Positions 1-11,800 of a stretch of DNA of 64,000 nt are shown one piece after another. The stretch lies in the NCBI GenBank assembly GCA_019843655.1, contig JACDQD010000004.1, forward strand, positions 33,696,900-33,760,899, in the 5' to 3' direction. The notes under the pieces were generated by a model. The model was not told the origin of the DNA, made no database searches, and saw nothing but the letters and a program-made list of their open reading frames with translations. This stretch comes from Lethocerus indicus. Its lineage: Eukaryota > Arthropoda > Insecta > Hemiptera > Belostomatidae. How positions within the stretch are numbered: position 1 is the stretch's first letter; each line of letters begins with the position of its first letter. The translations under genes and the position numbers were made by a program.

Positions 1-486
1 AAGATGTTGTGTGTGACGTACTTAAAATATGTACAACGCCACTTGTTGTCCGTAAATACTGCAATTACTTAGTTGCCGACCCGATAAACTGGAATGGACA
101 TTTCAGTTTCCTGTCTCAAGGTAGGAAAATATAAATAATAATGGCATAAATGAAATATAGAAACGAAACTTCGTTGTATTGAGGGAGTGGTATACTTCTT
201 TCCCGGTGACAATTAGGCCGGCGAATCCAATTAAGTTGTACGACAAAGAAAAGGACACTTTTTACGGTCAATTATTTATGTCGGGCGAAAATGGTTGTCT
301 GGAAATGCCGCCCTTGTATAACAGGGTTGAAATATGAATATGTGAAAAGTTTAATAAAAAAAAAGCGACTCTGTACGCTGAATGCCGTTTGGATTCAGAG
401 GCAATACTGTCAGGACTGGAACCCGGTAGTTGTTACGTAATGTGAAAATATTATAAAATTATTATAAATAAATTATAGCCGATCGT
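1..486. other. gene-free AT-rich stretch
   Basis: I see no exon, known repeat or splice-flanked open frame here. It ends where the first PAL arm begins. Confidence 0.5.
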
Positions 487-1300
487 AGATTTCGTCTGTC
501 TCTCTGTCTCCCTCTGTGTGGTTTGGTCTTCTGCTGGACCGGGGTTTCGGCCGCTCGCCATCTTCAGTAGCGCGCTTCTAGGCACTTTGGATGTTTTGGG
601 CATCCTCACTGCCCTGTACACAGTACAAAATGGCAGTGACATTTACTACTTAATTTTCGTAGATTTCGTCTGTCTCTGTCTCCTGTCTGTGTGGTTTGGT
701 CTTCTGCTAGACCGGGGTTTCGGCTGTCTCTGCTCATTCAGTGTAGCGGCTTTAGCACTTTGGATGTTTTCTGGGCATCCTTTACTGCCACTGCAGACTA
801 CTGACAGCAATAAAATGGCAGTGACATTTACTACTTAATTTTCGTAGATTTCGTCTGTCTCTGTCTCCTGTCTGTGTGGTTTGGTCTTCTGCTAGACCGT
901 TTTCGGCCTCGCCATCTTCAGTAGCGCTGTGTTCGTCACTTTTGATATTTTTGGCATCCTCACTGCCACTGGCACACAGTACAAAATGGCAGTGACATTA
1001 CTACTTAATTTTCGTAGATTTCGTCTGTCTCTCTGTCTCCTCCTGTGTGGTTTGGTCTTTTGATAGACCAGGGTTTTCGACCGCTCGCCATCTTCAGTAG
1101 CGCTGTGTTAGCCGCTTTGACGTTTTTCTGTACCGACAGTACAGGTGACCACAGTGCACTGAGGACGCCCCACGGAAAACATCGAAAGTGGCAAAAGTGA
1201 CTGAAACCGCTACTGAAGATGGCGAGCGGCCGCGGCCGGTGGAGACGGAAACACACGAAATCTACGGTATTCCAACCCCCGGCAGACCGGAGAACATCCA
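487..1300. mobile_element. PAL element with tandemly amplified left arm
   Basis: Four head-to-tail copies of the PAL left arm start near 487, 660, 845 and 1015. Each carries TAGATTTCGTCTGTCTCTGT, the GGTCTTTTGCTAGACC-type hairpin, a version of GGCCGCTCGCCATCTTCAGT and a tail ending in AAAATGGCAGTGAC. An inverted right arm follows at about 1200-1290 (GCTACTGAAGATGGCGAGCG, then AAATCTACGGTATTCCAACC). Short open frames across the block come from the repeat itself and are not treated as genes. Confidence 0.75.
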
Positions 1301-1904
1301 TCTTCTGTCGGCGGTCTTTCGCTAGACCGGTTTCGGCCGCCAGCCCTTTTTGTCCTGTCCTCGTTCTCTTGTTGTGTACGCGAAATGTCATTATCCCTTT
1401 CTATATCCCTAGCGATATATTGGATTAATGGGGTTGAATTTTTTTTCTTTTTCATATCGCCATATTCTCAACCAAACCAAGTTTGACGCAACGAAAACTA
1501 GACTAGAGGAGACAGAAGACCTTAAAGGAAAAGACCAATTCTATCGGACCAAAAACAGATATTCCAGACTAATTACGCTGGCAGATTGAGTTCAAATTCC
1601 CGGTTACTTAAAGTGCAACCTTTTCATTTATTGAAGCAGGAAAACCATTTCAATTGGACCAACGCTCTATTGAAATTATATATACCAGAAACGACAGTAA
1701 CGCCCGTCTCATTTGTTGGTCTCGTGGTAAAATGGGAGCGGTTTTTCGTATTTTTTTTTCTCTTTATATATCTCTCTCACTTTGTCTGTCATAAAAAAGG
1801 GCCTCTTTGAAAGCCCGTAATTGATGCCGATAATGACCCTCATTACCGACGGCCGTTACTACAACATTAAGCCAGCAATTATACTGTAATTGCGCAATTA
1901 CAAC

Positions 1905-1907
<3 letters not shown>

Positions 1908-1941
<34 letters not shown>
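1908..1941. repeat. (AC)n microsatellite
   Basis: About 17 AC dinucleotides in an unbroken run. Confidence 0.95.
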
Positions 1942-1942
<1 letters not shown>

Positions 1943-2081
1943 CCGAGTCGGAGTTGTAGCTGTTTGTAAAGCAAAAAGGATATACAAATATTTGTATACA
2001 TCGTTTTGTCCCGTTCGACAAAAGCCTTATGCGGGAGAAATATTAAGGTATCCATAAGTTTTCTTTACTAAGAAGCTAGTT

Positions 2082-2084
<3 letters not shown>

Positions 2085-2124
<40 letters not shown>
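2085..2124. repeat. (TA)n microsatellite
   Basis: A TA run directly next to the TTAGGT end of a MITE-A copy, consistent with TA-target insertion into or expansion beside the element. Confidence 0.9.
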
Positions 2125-2128
<4 letters not shown>

Positions 2129-2340
2129 GTGTATCCAAAAGTAATCGACAATTTGATAAGATGTATTTCGGTCTTGAGGAGTTCCTCACAAGAGGGAATC
2201 GAAAATTTGCCGGAAAAGTGGCGGCGGAGAATTATTGTTGATAATATCGGTGAATATATATATATATATATATATATATAGTATATATAATATATTAAAA
2301 GTTTCTTTTTGGCAAATAAAATGAATTCCACAGTCAATAT
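2125..2340. mobile_element. MITE-A copy (mariner-like, non-autonomous)
   Basis: It starts TTAGGTGTATCCAAAAGTAA and contains the family landmarks GGTCTTGAGGAGTTC, GAAAATTTGCCGGAAAAGTG, GATAATATCGGTGAATATAT and AAAATGAATTCCA. A TA tract has expanded at the internal TATATA. The far terminus is degraded. No transposase frame is present. Confidence 0.75.
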
Positions 2341-2342
2341 TC

Positions 2343-2530
2343 AAAGAGTTCGTGTATTTCTGTCTCCTCTCGCCGGTTTCTGGCCTCTTGACAGACCGGT
2401 TTCGCCGGCCGCTCGCCATCTTCAATAGCGGTTGTCAGTTGTGACGGCGAGCGGCCGAAACCGGTCTAGAGAAATGGCCGAAATCGGCAGCGAGAGGAGA
2501 CAGAACACGAAATTACTGTATATTCCAAAC
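2343..2530. mobile_element. compact PAL palindrome
   Basis: Both arms are present with almost no core. The left arm has CTGTCTCCTCTCGCCGG and CCGCTCGCCATCTTC. The right arm reads back GACGGCGAGCGGCCGAAACC and GAGAGGAGACAG. It ends in TATTCCAAACCCCGG. Confidence 0.75.
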
Positions 2531-2547
2531 CCCGGGTATGTTATTTT

Positions 2548-2890
2548 TTTTTAGTTCAACATACCTGTTTTGTGGTCTGCGTGGGTTTGAATATACAGTA
2601 GGTTTGTTGTGTTTCTGTCTCCTCTCTCGCCGGTTTTGGCCGCTCGCCATCTTCAGTAGCGCTTGTGTGTGTGTGTTATAGTCACTTTCGGCGCTTTGGA
2701 TGTTTTTCAGAATATGAAGATACTTATATAGACAAACTGACAATACAAGTGACAGTGACAGTGCAGTGAGGACGGCACCAAATGTGCCAAAAGTGACTAA
2801 CACAGCGCTACTGGAGATGGCGAGCGGCCGAAACCGGTCTAGCGAAAGACCAAACCGGCGAGAGGAGACAGAAACACCATAAACCTATAG
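2548..2890. mobile_element. PAL element, both arms
   Basis: It opens with ACCTGTTTTGTGGTCTGCG and closes with GGCGAGAGGAGACAGAAACA. The arms mirror each other through GCTCGCCATCTTCAGTAGCG and GCTACTGGAGATGGCGAGCG. The core is about 130 bp and contains CAAGTGACAGTGACAGTGCA. Confidence 0.75.
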
Positions 2891-3235
2891 TTATTTTTTT
2901 TTAATTTTCGGTGTAATGGTTTCTTTCCCGATCTTATCGGTTCTCGCCTTATTGCGTATCCGATTTTGTTGATTTTAAATTGCGGAACTTGAGAGTTTAT
3001 TTACCCCTTCTGGGGAGACAGAAGAGTGCGACGGAATATTACCTTGTCGAGAGGTAGTTTTTAAAAATTTAAAAGCCTAAAATTATATCGATCGTTAAAT
3101 ATTATTGAGGCCGGCGGTGACGCCATTCCGGATGCGGTCGAGGAGAACGGTCTCAGCGACCTCAACGCCCTCCGGTGTGTCTCCCCGGGGCGAAGGTTTA
3201 TTAGTGTTCCCGGCAATAGAGAGGAAATATAAACG

Positions 3236-3541
<306 letters not shown>

Positions 3542-3931
3542 CAGGAGAGAGAGAGCTGGGCAGTTTTTCCAAATAAATGTGACCCGGAAAGTGATCAGTA
3601 GGTAGGTCAGTTAGTCAGTTAGTTAGCGGCCGAGCAGGGCGGCACACTGGATGACCTCAACCGCCGCTAAGACACTTGTCAAACGGAATCTTCACACCTC
3701 CGTAATTCAGAATTTGAAGGATCGGCGAAGAAATACATAAAGAAAATTAAAAAAAAATCCTCATTATCCAGTTTTCACGTTTTTACGAATAGCCGCAATT
3801 AATGGACTTTTCTCTACTTAAATCAAGTATTGCTTCCAATACCGCCCGACGACTGATTCTTTAAACTTAAATTTTGAACTGATTTTTCCCGTCGTGGCGG
3901 CCCATTTTGACGTCGGTTTTTCCCGTCAATC

Positions 3932-5075
3932 TTAGAAGGAATGGAAGGAATAAAAAGGAAGGCTAGAAAGGACGGAAAGAGCGGACGTTAAGATGGGGAT
4001 GCGATAAAAGGAAAGGATGGGTAAAAAGAAAGGAATGATAGGAAGGTGAAGAAAGAACGAAAGAAAGGAAGAAAACGATAAAAAAGGAAGGAAAGGTAGG
4101 GAAGGGAGAAAGCAAAGGAAGGAAGGGTAAAAAAAGGAATGATAGGAATGGTGAAGAAAAGAAAAAAGAAAAGAAGGAAAGGGTAAAAGGATGGGTAAAA
4201 AGGAAGGAAAATATGGAGGGTAAAAAGGGAAAGTTGAAAGAAAGGAAGGAACGGTAAGTAAAGGTGCATGATGGAGGGCAAATGAGGAAGGAAAGATAGG
4301 AAGGGTAAAGGGAGAAGGAAAGGGCCGAATGGAAGAGCAAGGGTAAAAATGATTGGGCAAAAACCATGAGAAAAATAGGAAGGGTGGTAAAAGGCAAATG
4401 AAATGAAATAATGAACGGTAAAAATGGAAGGAAAGATAGTAAGGAAAAGGCAAATGGGTAAAAACGAAAATGATTTGGAAAATAGGAGGGATAAAATGGA
4501 AAGAAAGAGGGAAGGAAGGAGGAATGAAAGATGGTGGAGGGTAAAAAGGAAGGAAAGATAGGAATGGGTGAAAAAGAAAAGAACGAAGAAAATGGGAACG
4601 AATAAAACGATGGGTAGAAATGCAAAAATAGGAGGGTATATGGAAGGAAAGAAGGTAAAATTAAAGAGGGTAAAAAGGAAAGAAGAAAGAGGGTAAAAGG
4701 AAAGAAAGAAAAGGAAGGTGAAAAGAGTAAGGAAAAGGAAGAAGGGAAGGAAAGGGTAAAAGGATGGGTAAAAAGGAAGGAAAATATGGAGTAAAAGGAA
4801 GAAAGAAAGAAGGAACGGTAAAAGGAAGGAAAGATGGAGGGTAAAAAGGAAGGAAAGATAGGAAGGGTAAAAGGAAAAGAAGGAAAGGAAGGAAGGAAAG
4901 GGTAAAAGGATGGGTAAAATGAAGGAAAAATAGGAGGGTAAAATGGAAAGAAGAAAAGAAAGGAAGGAACGGTAAAAAAGGAAGGAAAGATGGAGAGTAA
5001 AAAGGAACAAAAGATAGGAAGGGTAAAAAGGAAAGAAGGAAAGAAGGAAGAAAAGAAATGAGGCAAGGAAAGGAT
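3932..5075. repeat. purine-rich minisatellite (GGAAGG/GGTAAAAAGG type)
   Basis: About 1.1 kb of near-pure purine on the + strand, built from variants of AAGGAAGGAAAGATAGGAAG and GGGTAAAAAGG. Long Phe/Ser/Pro-rich frames on the - strand result from the composition and are not proteins. Confidence 0.9.
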
Positions 5076-6140
5076 GTATTTTACACCCCTCAGACTAATC
5101 GCAGGAAGGATTTATCCTGAAATATTACCTCGACAAGTGGATTGAGGTTTTCTGTTGCGTGATTTCTCCGCCGTCAGTAGACAAAACGGGATTGTCAGCT
5201 CGTAAACGATGAAAAGTTTCCTTCGGGAATTTAAACTCAACAAAACTGTCAGTCGCCAAGCAGTTATAAGTGCGAAACTTTCACTAGCACTACACGATAT
5301 AAAAAAAAAAAAAAGAGCGATGAACTAAAAATGGGAACAGACTAAAACTGTAATTACGCCACTATTACAATCGCTGTTATCTCTGGACTACATTCAGCAA
5401 ACTCGCCCAGTAGGATAAGTCCTACTGGTACGTGTCAAGTTGTGATATATTTTAAAGTACTAATAATTGATACAGCGGTATTCCTGGTTCGGTTTCCAAC
5501 CAACGCCCTGCACTATTATTGCGGCGCTGCGGTAATAGTGCGTAATAGTAGGGGATGTTATGCTTTATACTCGACTGTTCGGAGAATTGTTGCACTGTTA
5601 TATTGTGCGCGGGTAACAGTGCTACTGAAGAAATCCGACGTTACGGACGTAGGATAGCGGAAGGCGACACGACAATAGTGGTGTTCCAATTTAATAGTGC
5701 TGTAGAAGATAGAAGGATCTGACAACGGAAGAGGAGTTTGGCGACTGAGGAAGATAACGGAAACGACCAAGGCGAAGGTTGAGACGACTTGGTGACTACG
5801 AAGACAGAGGGCGGGAGAACCCATTGGGGCCGGAATGGTTTTAATTTATCGCTTGCGGACCAATATAAACTTCGATAAAATTAATGAATGAATATACCAT
5901 TCATTAGTGCGACACTATCCCGGATCACATGCAGAGAAAGTTGTTTCTTAATTTCACAATTTCATAAATGAGCATAATACATTTATATATTTAAGAAAGG
6001 GATCGAACATGTTTTCAAGTATTTCGGTATGCTGGGCCGGAATAATTCCTAAATTTGCTAAAAAAAATGTTACGAATGGGTACCCGTTAAAAAATAGATA
6101 AATAGACTAGAGAATGATACCTTGGTACTCAAAGGGCTGA
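5076..6140. other. gene-free stretch
   Basis: No recognisable exon or repeat family. There is a weak local repetition of AATAGTGCG-like words near 5520-5700. Confidence 0.4.
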
Positions 6141-6144
6141 TAAT

Positions 6145-6935
6145 AGCGTAGATTTCGTCTGTTTCTGTCTCCTCTCGTTGGTTTCCGGGTCTTTTGCTGA
6201 GACGGTTCGCGCCGCTCGCCGTCTTCAGTAGCGGTGTTGGTCACTCTGGGACACCCTTTGGACGTTTTGTTGTTGACCGACAGTACAAGTGACAGCGACA
6301 GCGACGGTGGCAGTGAGGATGGCCACGCGAAAAATATCCAAAGTGACTAACACAGCGCTACTGAAGATGGCGAGCGGTCGGCGAAACCGGTCTGGCAAAA
6401 GAGGAAACCGGCGAGAGGAGACAGAAACAGACGAAATCTACGAAAAAGTGAGTAGTAGCTGTCACTGTCACTTGTACTGGTGTGCCATTGGCAGTGAGGA
6501 TGTCCAAAAACATCCAAAGTGACTAACACAGCGCTACTGAAGATGGCGAGCGGTCGGCGAAACCGGTCTGGCAAAAGACGAAACCGGCGAGAGGAGACAG
6601 AAAGACCGCAGAACTACTTTCACTACTGTCACTTTGGTACAAGTGACTTGGACACTGCTAGTGACAGTGACAGTGCAGTTTTACAGAAATTGTCAAATTC
6701 ATTTTTCAATGAGATGTTTTTTTTTTCAAAAGCTTCGTACTCTGAAAGCGTATTAATTTCAGTTTCTCGCTGGTTCGGTCTTTTGCTAGACCGTACACGG
6801 TACAAGAAGTGACAGTGCAGTGAGGATGCCGACAGTGACTGACACCGCTACTGAAGACGGCGAGCGGCCGCGAAACCGGTCTAGCGAAAGACCAAACCGG
6901 CGAGACGGGAGACAGAAACGCAATTATCTACGATA
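6145..6935. mobile_element. cluster of PAL arms (two to three nested copies)
   Basis: A left arm (GTAGATTTCGTCTGTTTCTG) is followed by right arms at about 6350-6440 and 6525-6605 (GCTACTGAAGATGGCGAGCG, GGCGAGAGGAGACAGAAA) and another pair at 6760-6925. The CAGTACAAGTGACAG and GAGGATGTCC core words recur. Confidence 0.75.
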
Positions 6936-7084
6936 ATTTTATTGTTTTACATATTCAATTGTTTCTAATCGCGCCTGTCTATAATAATATGGGAAAATTC
7001 CGCGATAAGTTATTCAGATAGGTTTAATATCAAACGAATAATCTTTAATTAATTTTCAATATTCGATCCTTATCCAGAATCTCT

Positions 7085-7210
7085 ACCGTATAGAAAACCG
7101 GTCTAGGAAATGTTTTAATACCGTACTGACGCCGCTACTGAAGACGGCGAGCAAACCGGCGGGAGGAGACAGAAACACCGCGGAATCTACGGTATTCCAA
7201 CCCTAAACCT
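7085..7210. mobile_element. PAL right-arm fragment
   Basis: Contains GCCGCTACTGAAGACGGCGA, GGAGGAGACAGAAACACC and the terminal ATCTACGGTATTCCAACCC. Confidence 0.65.
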
Positions 7211-7273
7211 TCCTAAACTAGGTTTCTATTTAAGTTATAAGAAAAAATAGTGATTTAAAAGAAATGATTTAAA

Positions 7274-7460
7274 GTTTACCTTCGGCCGGGGAATTGCGGG
7301 TAGCTGGAACCGCTCCGTCTGCTGGACTGATCGGTCGTCGTCGTGTGTTCTGCGAGCGGACGACACCTTGCTGGAGGGGATGAAATCTGTAACGAGCCCC
7401 GCTATTGGTCAAAGTCGGTAAGACGACCAATAGCGGTCGTCCTTAAGGGAGGGCACTTGG
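7274..7460 (-). promoter_or_regulatory. possible promoter and first exon (paired CCAAT boxes)
   Basis: A GC-rich island carries CCGCTATTGGTC and GACCAATAGCGG as inverted CCAAT boxes 13 bp apart (7399-7437). About 75 bp downstream on the - strand is an arthropod-type initiator TCAGT (near 7328). Some 45 bp further is a splice donor, CCGAAG followed by GTAAAC, at 7280/7279. This is what a short 5' untranslated exon would look like, but I found no downstream coding exon to pair with it. The inverted CCAAT pair could equally be a plain hairpin. Confidence 0.25.
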
Positions 7461-7639
7461 GGGACCAAGGGCGAGCCGCCCCTGACCCTAAGCCGCCAAC
7501 ACCATACAACATTGAACATAATTAATTTTCTCACATTAACGAGCTCTCCTCGAAGATAATTGAAAACTGTTTGAAATTTTTTTTTATTACCTTAAGTCGC
7601 GCTGCCTGAAAATTTTAAGAAACCCCCAAAACCTGGATA

Positions 7640-8000
7640 CGGTCAGTAGCGCGGATTTCGTGCGTTTCTCTACCAATCACGCCGGTCTGCTCGCCGTCTT
7701 CAGTAGCGGTATCAGTCGCTTTACACACACACACAGTGAACATGCGACAATAGGGAAAACTTCGTTCAGTTGAGGTGTCCCCAATGACTTAGTTGCCAAT
7801 CTAATAGTTTTTTTTTTGACGTTTCCTGATTTTTTTACCAGACCGCGGTTTCGGCCGCTCGCCCCATCTTCAGTAGCGCTGTGTCGGTCACTATTGGACG
7901 TTTTCGGGGGAGGGGAGCATCCTGACTGCACTGTGTCACCGTCACCCCCCATGTGCTGGGGGGGGGCAGACAGAAACGCACGAAATCAACGGTAAATTAC
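7640..8000. mobile_element. PAL element, degraded
   Basis: The left arm has GCTCGCCGTCTTCAGTAGCG. A second arm has CGCTCGCCCCATCTTCAGTA. The tail is GACAGAAACGCACGAAATC. A G-run (GGGGGGG) occurs at about 7959-7965. Confidence 0.6.
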
Positions 8001-8149
8001 AATAATTACAGTTTCTTCAGTGAATTCGCTTTCAGTACAACTCAATCGTACAATGTACGAAGCTTTTTGTAAAAAAAAAATACCATCTAAAAAACCATTG
8101 TAAAATGAATTTTACAATTTTAAAAATTCAATGTCACTGTCATTGTGTA

Positions 8150-8159
8150 CAATATATAT

Positions 8160-8213
<54 letters not shown>
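8150..8213. repeat. (TA)n microsatellite
   Basis: A TATATA run flanked by ACAATATATATACAATATAT. Confidence 0.9.
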
Positions 8214-9185
8214 AGACAAACAAATTTAGGCTTCGATATCAAAAGTTTTCGGGAAACTGAGTTAAAATTGAAATCGAACAGAGGATAAACCTCTCTCTCG
8301 AATCGATACCGATAACTTTATTTTCGACAAATTTTCATGGGAACATCGAAAAGCAACATAAAATATTGGTTAGTAGACGCATTCCGGCCTACTGTATTTA
8401 GGGCCTTCCTTATTCATGTAATTGATTATTAGGACGGATTTTGTACAATATCAATGAGGCGATCGGGGAAAGTTAGAAAAGCCAAAAAAAACCGATATAC
8501 CGGGTGAAGGTCAACCCCTCGGAGACCACAAAACAGGTGTGTAAAAAAGAAATTATTCTTGGTTTTTGACATTCCTAATGAATAGATAAATCAACAAAAA
8601 TATAGTCGGGGCGAAAGTCGATTTCGTTTCGGCGTCGGAATATCTATACCTGGTTGTCTCCGTAGCGCCCAAGGGCGGTCAGACAGAAATGGAACTGAAA
8701 TTGAGGAAGGGAAAGTTGAAAACAATAACCAGAAAGGAATTGCTGGTCTGCTGTTCGGGCACTGGTGAAATGAAAAGTAAGTAGCGCTTAGTGGGCAAAG
8801 TGAGATAGATATCGCTTTTAAGTCAATATTGGGGTGGGGGGGGTGGGGGACCTTCACCGAGCAGGAAAGAGCCGAAGGGGTACAACGTTCATAACTCAAT
8901 CGGCTGGCGGAAAAACACTTGGACTTAGCACTTTTACAAAGCGTTTCCTACCGCCAGCCAGCAACAATACGGGCGGAGAATAAATCAAGTGTACAATACC
9001 TGTTTGACCGTTCGCCATCTTCGATAGCCCATTTTGGAGACTGCGCTCCGCCCGTACTCGAACATTCAATACACACTGCTAACGCAATATTAGGTTGGGG
9101 AGAAAACGTCAATTGGTACTTTGGTCGCTAGATTATTAATTAGTCTACGATTTAAAACTGTGTTTTGCGGCCGCCACATTAGTGC
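8214..9185. other. gene-free stretch with a PAL remnant
   Basis: No exon is supported. A short PAL-like word, TTCGCCATCTTCGATAGCC, occurs near 9010. A mariner-like TTAGGTTGGGGAGAAAAC lies at about 9091. Confidence 0.4.
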
Positions 9186-9189
9186 AGCT

Positions 9190-9930
9190 TGAACTAGTCC
9201 CAAATACCGGTCTGTTTTGTGGCCTGCGAGGGTTTGGAATAGACTGGAGTCCTTACTTTCATTCATGGAAATCGACTTCAGTGAAGCCCGCCGGTTGTGG
9301 ATTTGGTTTTACGAAAATTTCAGTTCCATCTAATAATATTTTAGCGACAATGACATTTTAGTATTTTTAAAATACCTGTTTTCCGTTCTCCCAAGGGTTG
9401 TGGAATATCGTAGATTTCGTGTATTTCCGTCTCCTCTCCTCGCCGGTTCGGTCTTCCGCCAGACCGGTTTCGCCGGCTTCAGTAGCGGTGTCAGTCACTT
9501 TTGGCACTTTGGATGTTTTTATATTTTTTTTTTTGGCATCCTCACTGCACTAGTAACGTGTTTTGAATACTTTATTATTTAAAACCGAAATCAAGGTACT
9601 TATAACTGTAACTGCTGATTGTACAAGAAATAAAACCGAAATAGAAAAAAGGTCTCCTCGGTTTGGTCTTTTCTAGACCGGCGGGTCGATCTTCAGTAGC
9701 ACTTTTTATCGCTACTACTTTTACCATCACTTTGAGATCAATGGGAAAATCGTTAGGCGTCCAATATCTTTATATTTTTTCGTTTACGTTAATCTCATTT
9801 AATTAATTTTTGAATTTATTATATTAATTCACTGTTCGTTACATTCTTCGGACATCTCCCTATTAACGACTGAACCGGAGAGACACATCCACCACCGACT
9901 GGTGGCAAAAGTGCTACTGAAGATGCTACT
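9190..9930. mobile_element. series of PAL fragments
   Basis: Terminal words (TGTTTTGTGGCCTGCGAGGG) occur at 9210. A left arm with TCTCCTCTCCTCGCCGGTTC and TTCAGTAGCGGTGTCAGTCA spans about 9375-9560. Shorter arm pieces lie at 9650-9715 and 9905-9930. Confidence 0.6.
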
Positions 9931-10045
9931 GAACCCCCGAATACTACGAGAAATTAAATTTTGAAACGCTTTTTTTAAAGAAAAAATATTCCATTCAATT
10001 GTAACAGTTTCAGAATTCCTAGAATCAACGCTGACTACAGTATAT

Positions 10046-10192
10046 TCATTTTAGAGTTGACATTTCCTCGGTGCGCCCACCGGTTTCATTTTCAACTGTA
10101 TCACAGCTGGCCACCAGGTATTTCCTGTCTTCGGCGAAATCTGGGGCCGCAGGAATGTTGAGGCCGTTGAAAATGAAACTTTTATTATTCAT
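10046..10192 (-). CDS. small open frame, possible exon (48 codons)
   Basis: An ATG-to-TGA frame of 48 codons with balanced, non-repetitive composition, lying outside the PAL copies. Visible peptide words are FIFNGLNIPAAPDFAEDRKY and LVASCDTVENETGG. I do not recognise the family. Its amino-acid mix is more protein-like than the repeat-derived frames around it, but nothing proves expression. It may be an exon of a larger gene whose other exons I cannot see, or chance. Confidence 0.22.
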   Translation of the reverse strand: MNNKSFIFNGLNIPAAPDFAEDRKYLVASCDTVENETGGRTEEMSTLK

Positions 10193-10334
10193 AAGTGTCC
10201 GGAAATATACGGTGGGGAGGGGTGTGTGACACGCGGTTTATATTATACTGGAAAAAATGATATATCTCTTACTCCAATAGACGATTTTTTATTTCACAGA
10301 TACTTTAATAAATTATACCGAAAGTCAAGTTAAA

Positions 10335-11215
10335 CGTACCTGTTTTGTGGTCCGCTACTCTGCCGTCGGTTCGGTCTTTTGCCAGACCGGGGTTTCGGCC
10401 GCTCGCCATCTTCAGTAGCGGTTTTAGGCACTTTGGATGTTTTCGGCATCCTCACTGCCACTGGCACACAGTACAAAATGGCAGTGATCGCTACTACTTT
10501 TTATAGATTTCGTCTGTTTCTGTCTCCTCTCGCTGGTTTGGCCTTTTGCTAGACCGGTTTCGGCCGCTCGCCATCTTCAGTAGCGGTTTTAGGCACTTTG
10601 GATGTTTTTCGGGCATCCTCACTGCCACTGGCACACAGTACAAAATGGCAGTGATCGCTACTACTTTTCATAGATTTCGTCTGTTTCTGTCTCTCGCTGG
10701 TTTGACCTTTGCTGACCGGTTTCGGCCGCTCGCCATCTTCAGTAGCGGTTTTAGGCACTTTGATGTTTTTGGGCATCCTCACTGCCACTGGCACACAGTA
10801 CAAAATGGCAGTGACCGCCACTACTTTTTATAGATTTCGTCTGTTTCTGTCTCTCTCGCTGGTTTGACCTTTTGCTAGACCGGTTTCGGCCGCTCGCCAT
10901 CTTCAGTAGCGGTTTTAGGCACTTTGGATGTTTTCGGGCATCCTCACTGCCACTGGCACACAGTACAAAATGGCAGTGACCGCTACTACTTATTTTCATA
11001 GATTTCGTCTGTTTCTGTCTCCTCTCGCTGGTTCGGTCTTTTGCTAGACCGGTTTCGCGGCCGCTCGCCATCTTCAGTAGCGCTCTGTTTGTCATATTTT
11101 CGGGCATCCTCACTGCACTGTGCCAAAGTGACCAACAACGCTACTGAAGACGGCGAGCGGCCGGCGAAACCGGTCTAGCAAAATACAAGAGACACACGAA
11201 ATCTACTAAAAGTAA
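10335..11215. mobile_element. PAL element with tandem left-arm array
   Basis: It opens with ACCTGTTTTGTGGTCCGC. Arm units of about 165 bp repeat head to tail at about 10504, 10671, 10830 and 11000. Each has TAGATTTCGTCTGTTTCTGT, GACCGGTTTCGGCCGCTCGC, TTCAGTAGCGGTTTTAGGCA and CACACAGTACAAAATGGCAG. A right arm at 11140-11205 (CGCTACTGAAGACGGCGAGC) closes the element. It is the same architecture as 487-1300. Confidence 0.8.
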
Positions 11216-11334
11216 GTAGTTTCTTCAGTAGAATTCCGATTGTATATACGAAAATGTCCCAATAGTCCCGGCAAACGGAAATAAATTCGATGACCCTCGC
11301 CCCAGCTGGTCTAGAAATGTCCGAACGCAGTTCA

Positions 11335-11501
11335 AGGTTTTGGAAACTGAAAAAAGGACCTCCAGGGTTTTCCCTGAATGGTGCAATTTTCGGCCGGATA
11401 TTGAGCAATGGGGCGGAAATGCGGAAGGAAAACCTTCGAAAAGCCCAATCGGAACACTTGGCTTATCTTAATCTTACGAATCGGGCTTTGGCGGAACGGG
11501 A
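11335..11501 (+). CDS. candidate exon of an unrecognised gene
   Basis: A frame with coding-like codon use reads through FSLNGAIFGRILSNGAEMRK and ENLRKAQSEHLAYLNLTNRA. It ends at a strong splice donor, CGGGAA followed by GTGAGT, at 11501/11502. An upstream AG (CCGAACGCAG) could serve as acceptor at about 11330. I do not recognise the protein, and no partner exon was found. It lies between two PAL copies. Confidence 0.3.
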
Positions 11502-11619
11502 AGTGAGTACAGTTTCATTGATGGAAATCGCCTTCAATGAGCCGATCCGTTGTGTCGACTTGGTTTCTACGAAAATTTCAGTCCGATCTAATAATATTTC
11601 AGCGTTACAGTGATGACAA

Positions 11620-11800
11620 ATTTAGACTCTCTCGCCGGTCTGGTCTTTTGCTAGAGACCGGTTTGGCCGGCCGCTCGCCGTCTTCAGTAGCGGTGTCAGT
11701 CACTTTGGATATTTTTTTTTCTGGGCATCCTCACTGCACTGTCACTACTGTCACTTACGGTCTAGGAAGAGACCAGACCGGCGAGAGAAGACAGAAACAT
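11620..11800. mobile_element. PAL element, short
   Basis: The left arm includes CCGCTCGCCGTCTTCAGTAG and GGGCATCCTCACTGCACTGT. A truncated right arm reads AGACCAGACCGGCGAGAGAA. Confidence 0.65.

Noticed and set aside
3932..5066. Long Phe/Pro/Ser-rich frames of up to 367 codons on the - strand
   Set aside because: Complement of a purine-rich minisatellite; three overlapping frames are open at once because the sequence lacks stop-forming words.
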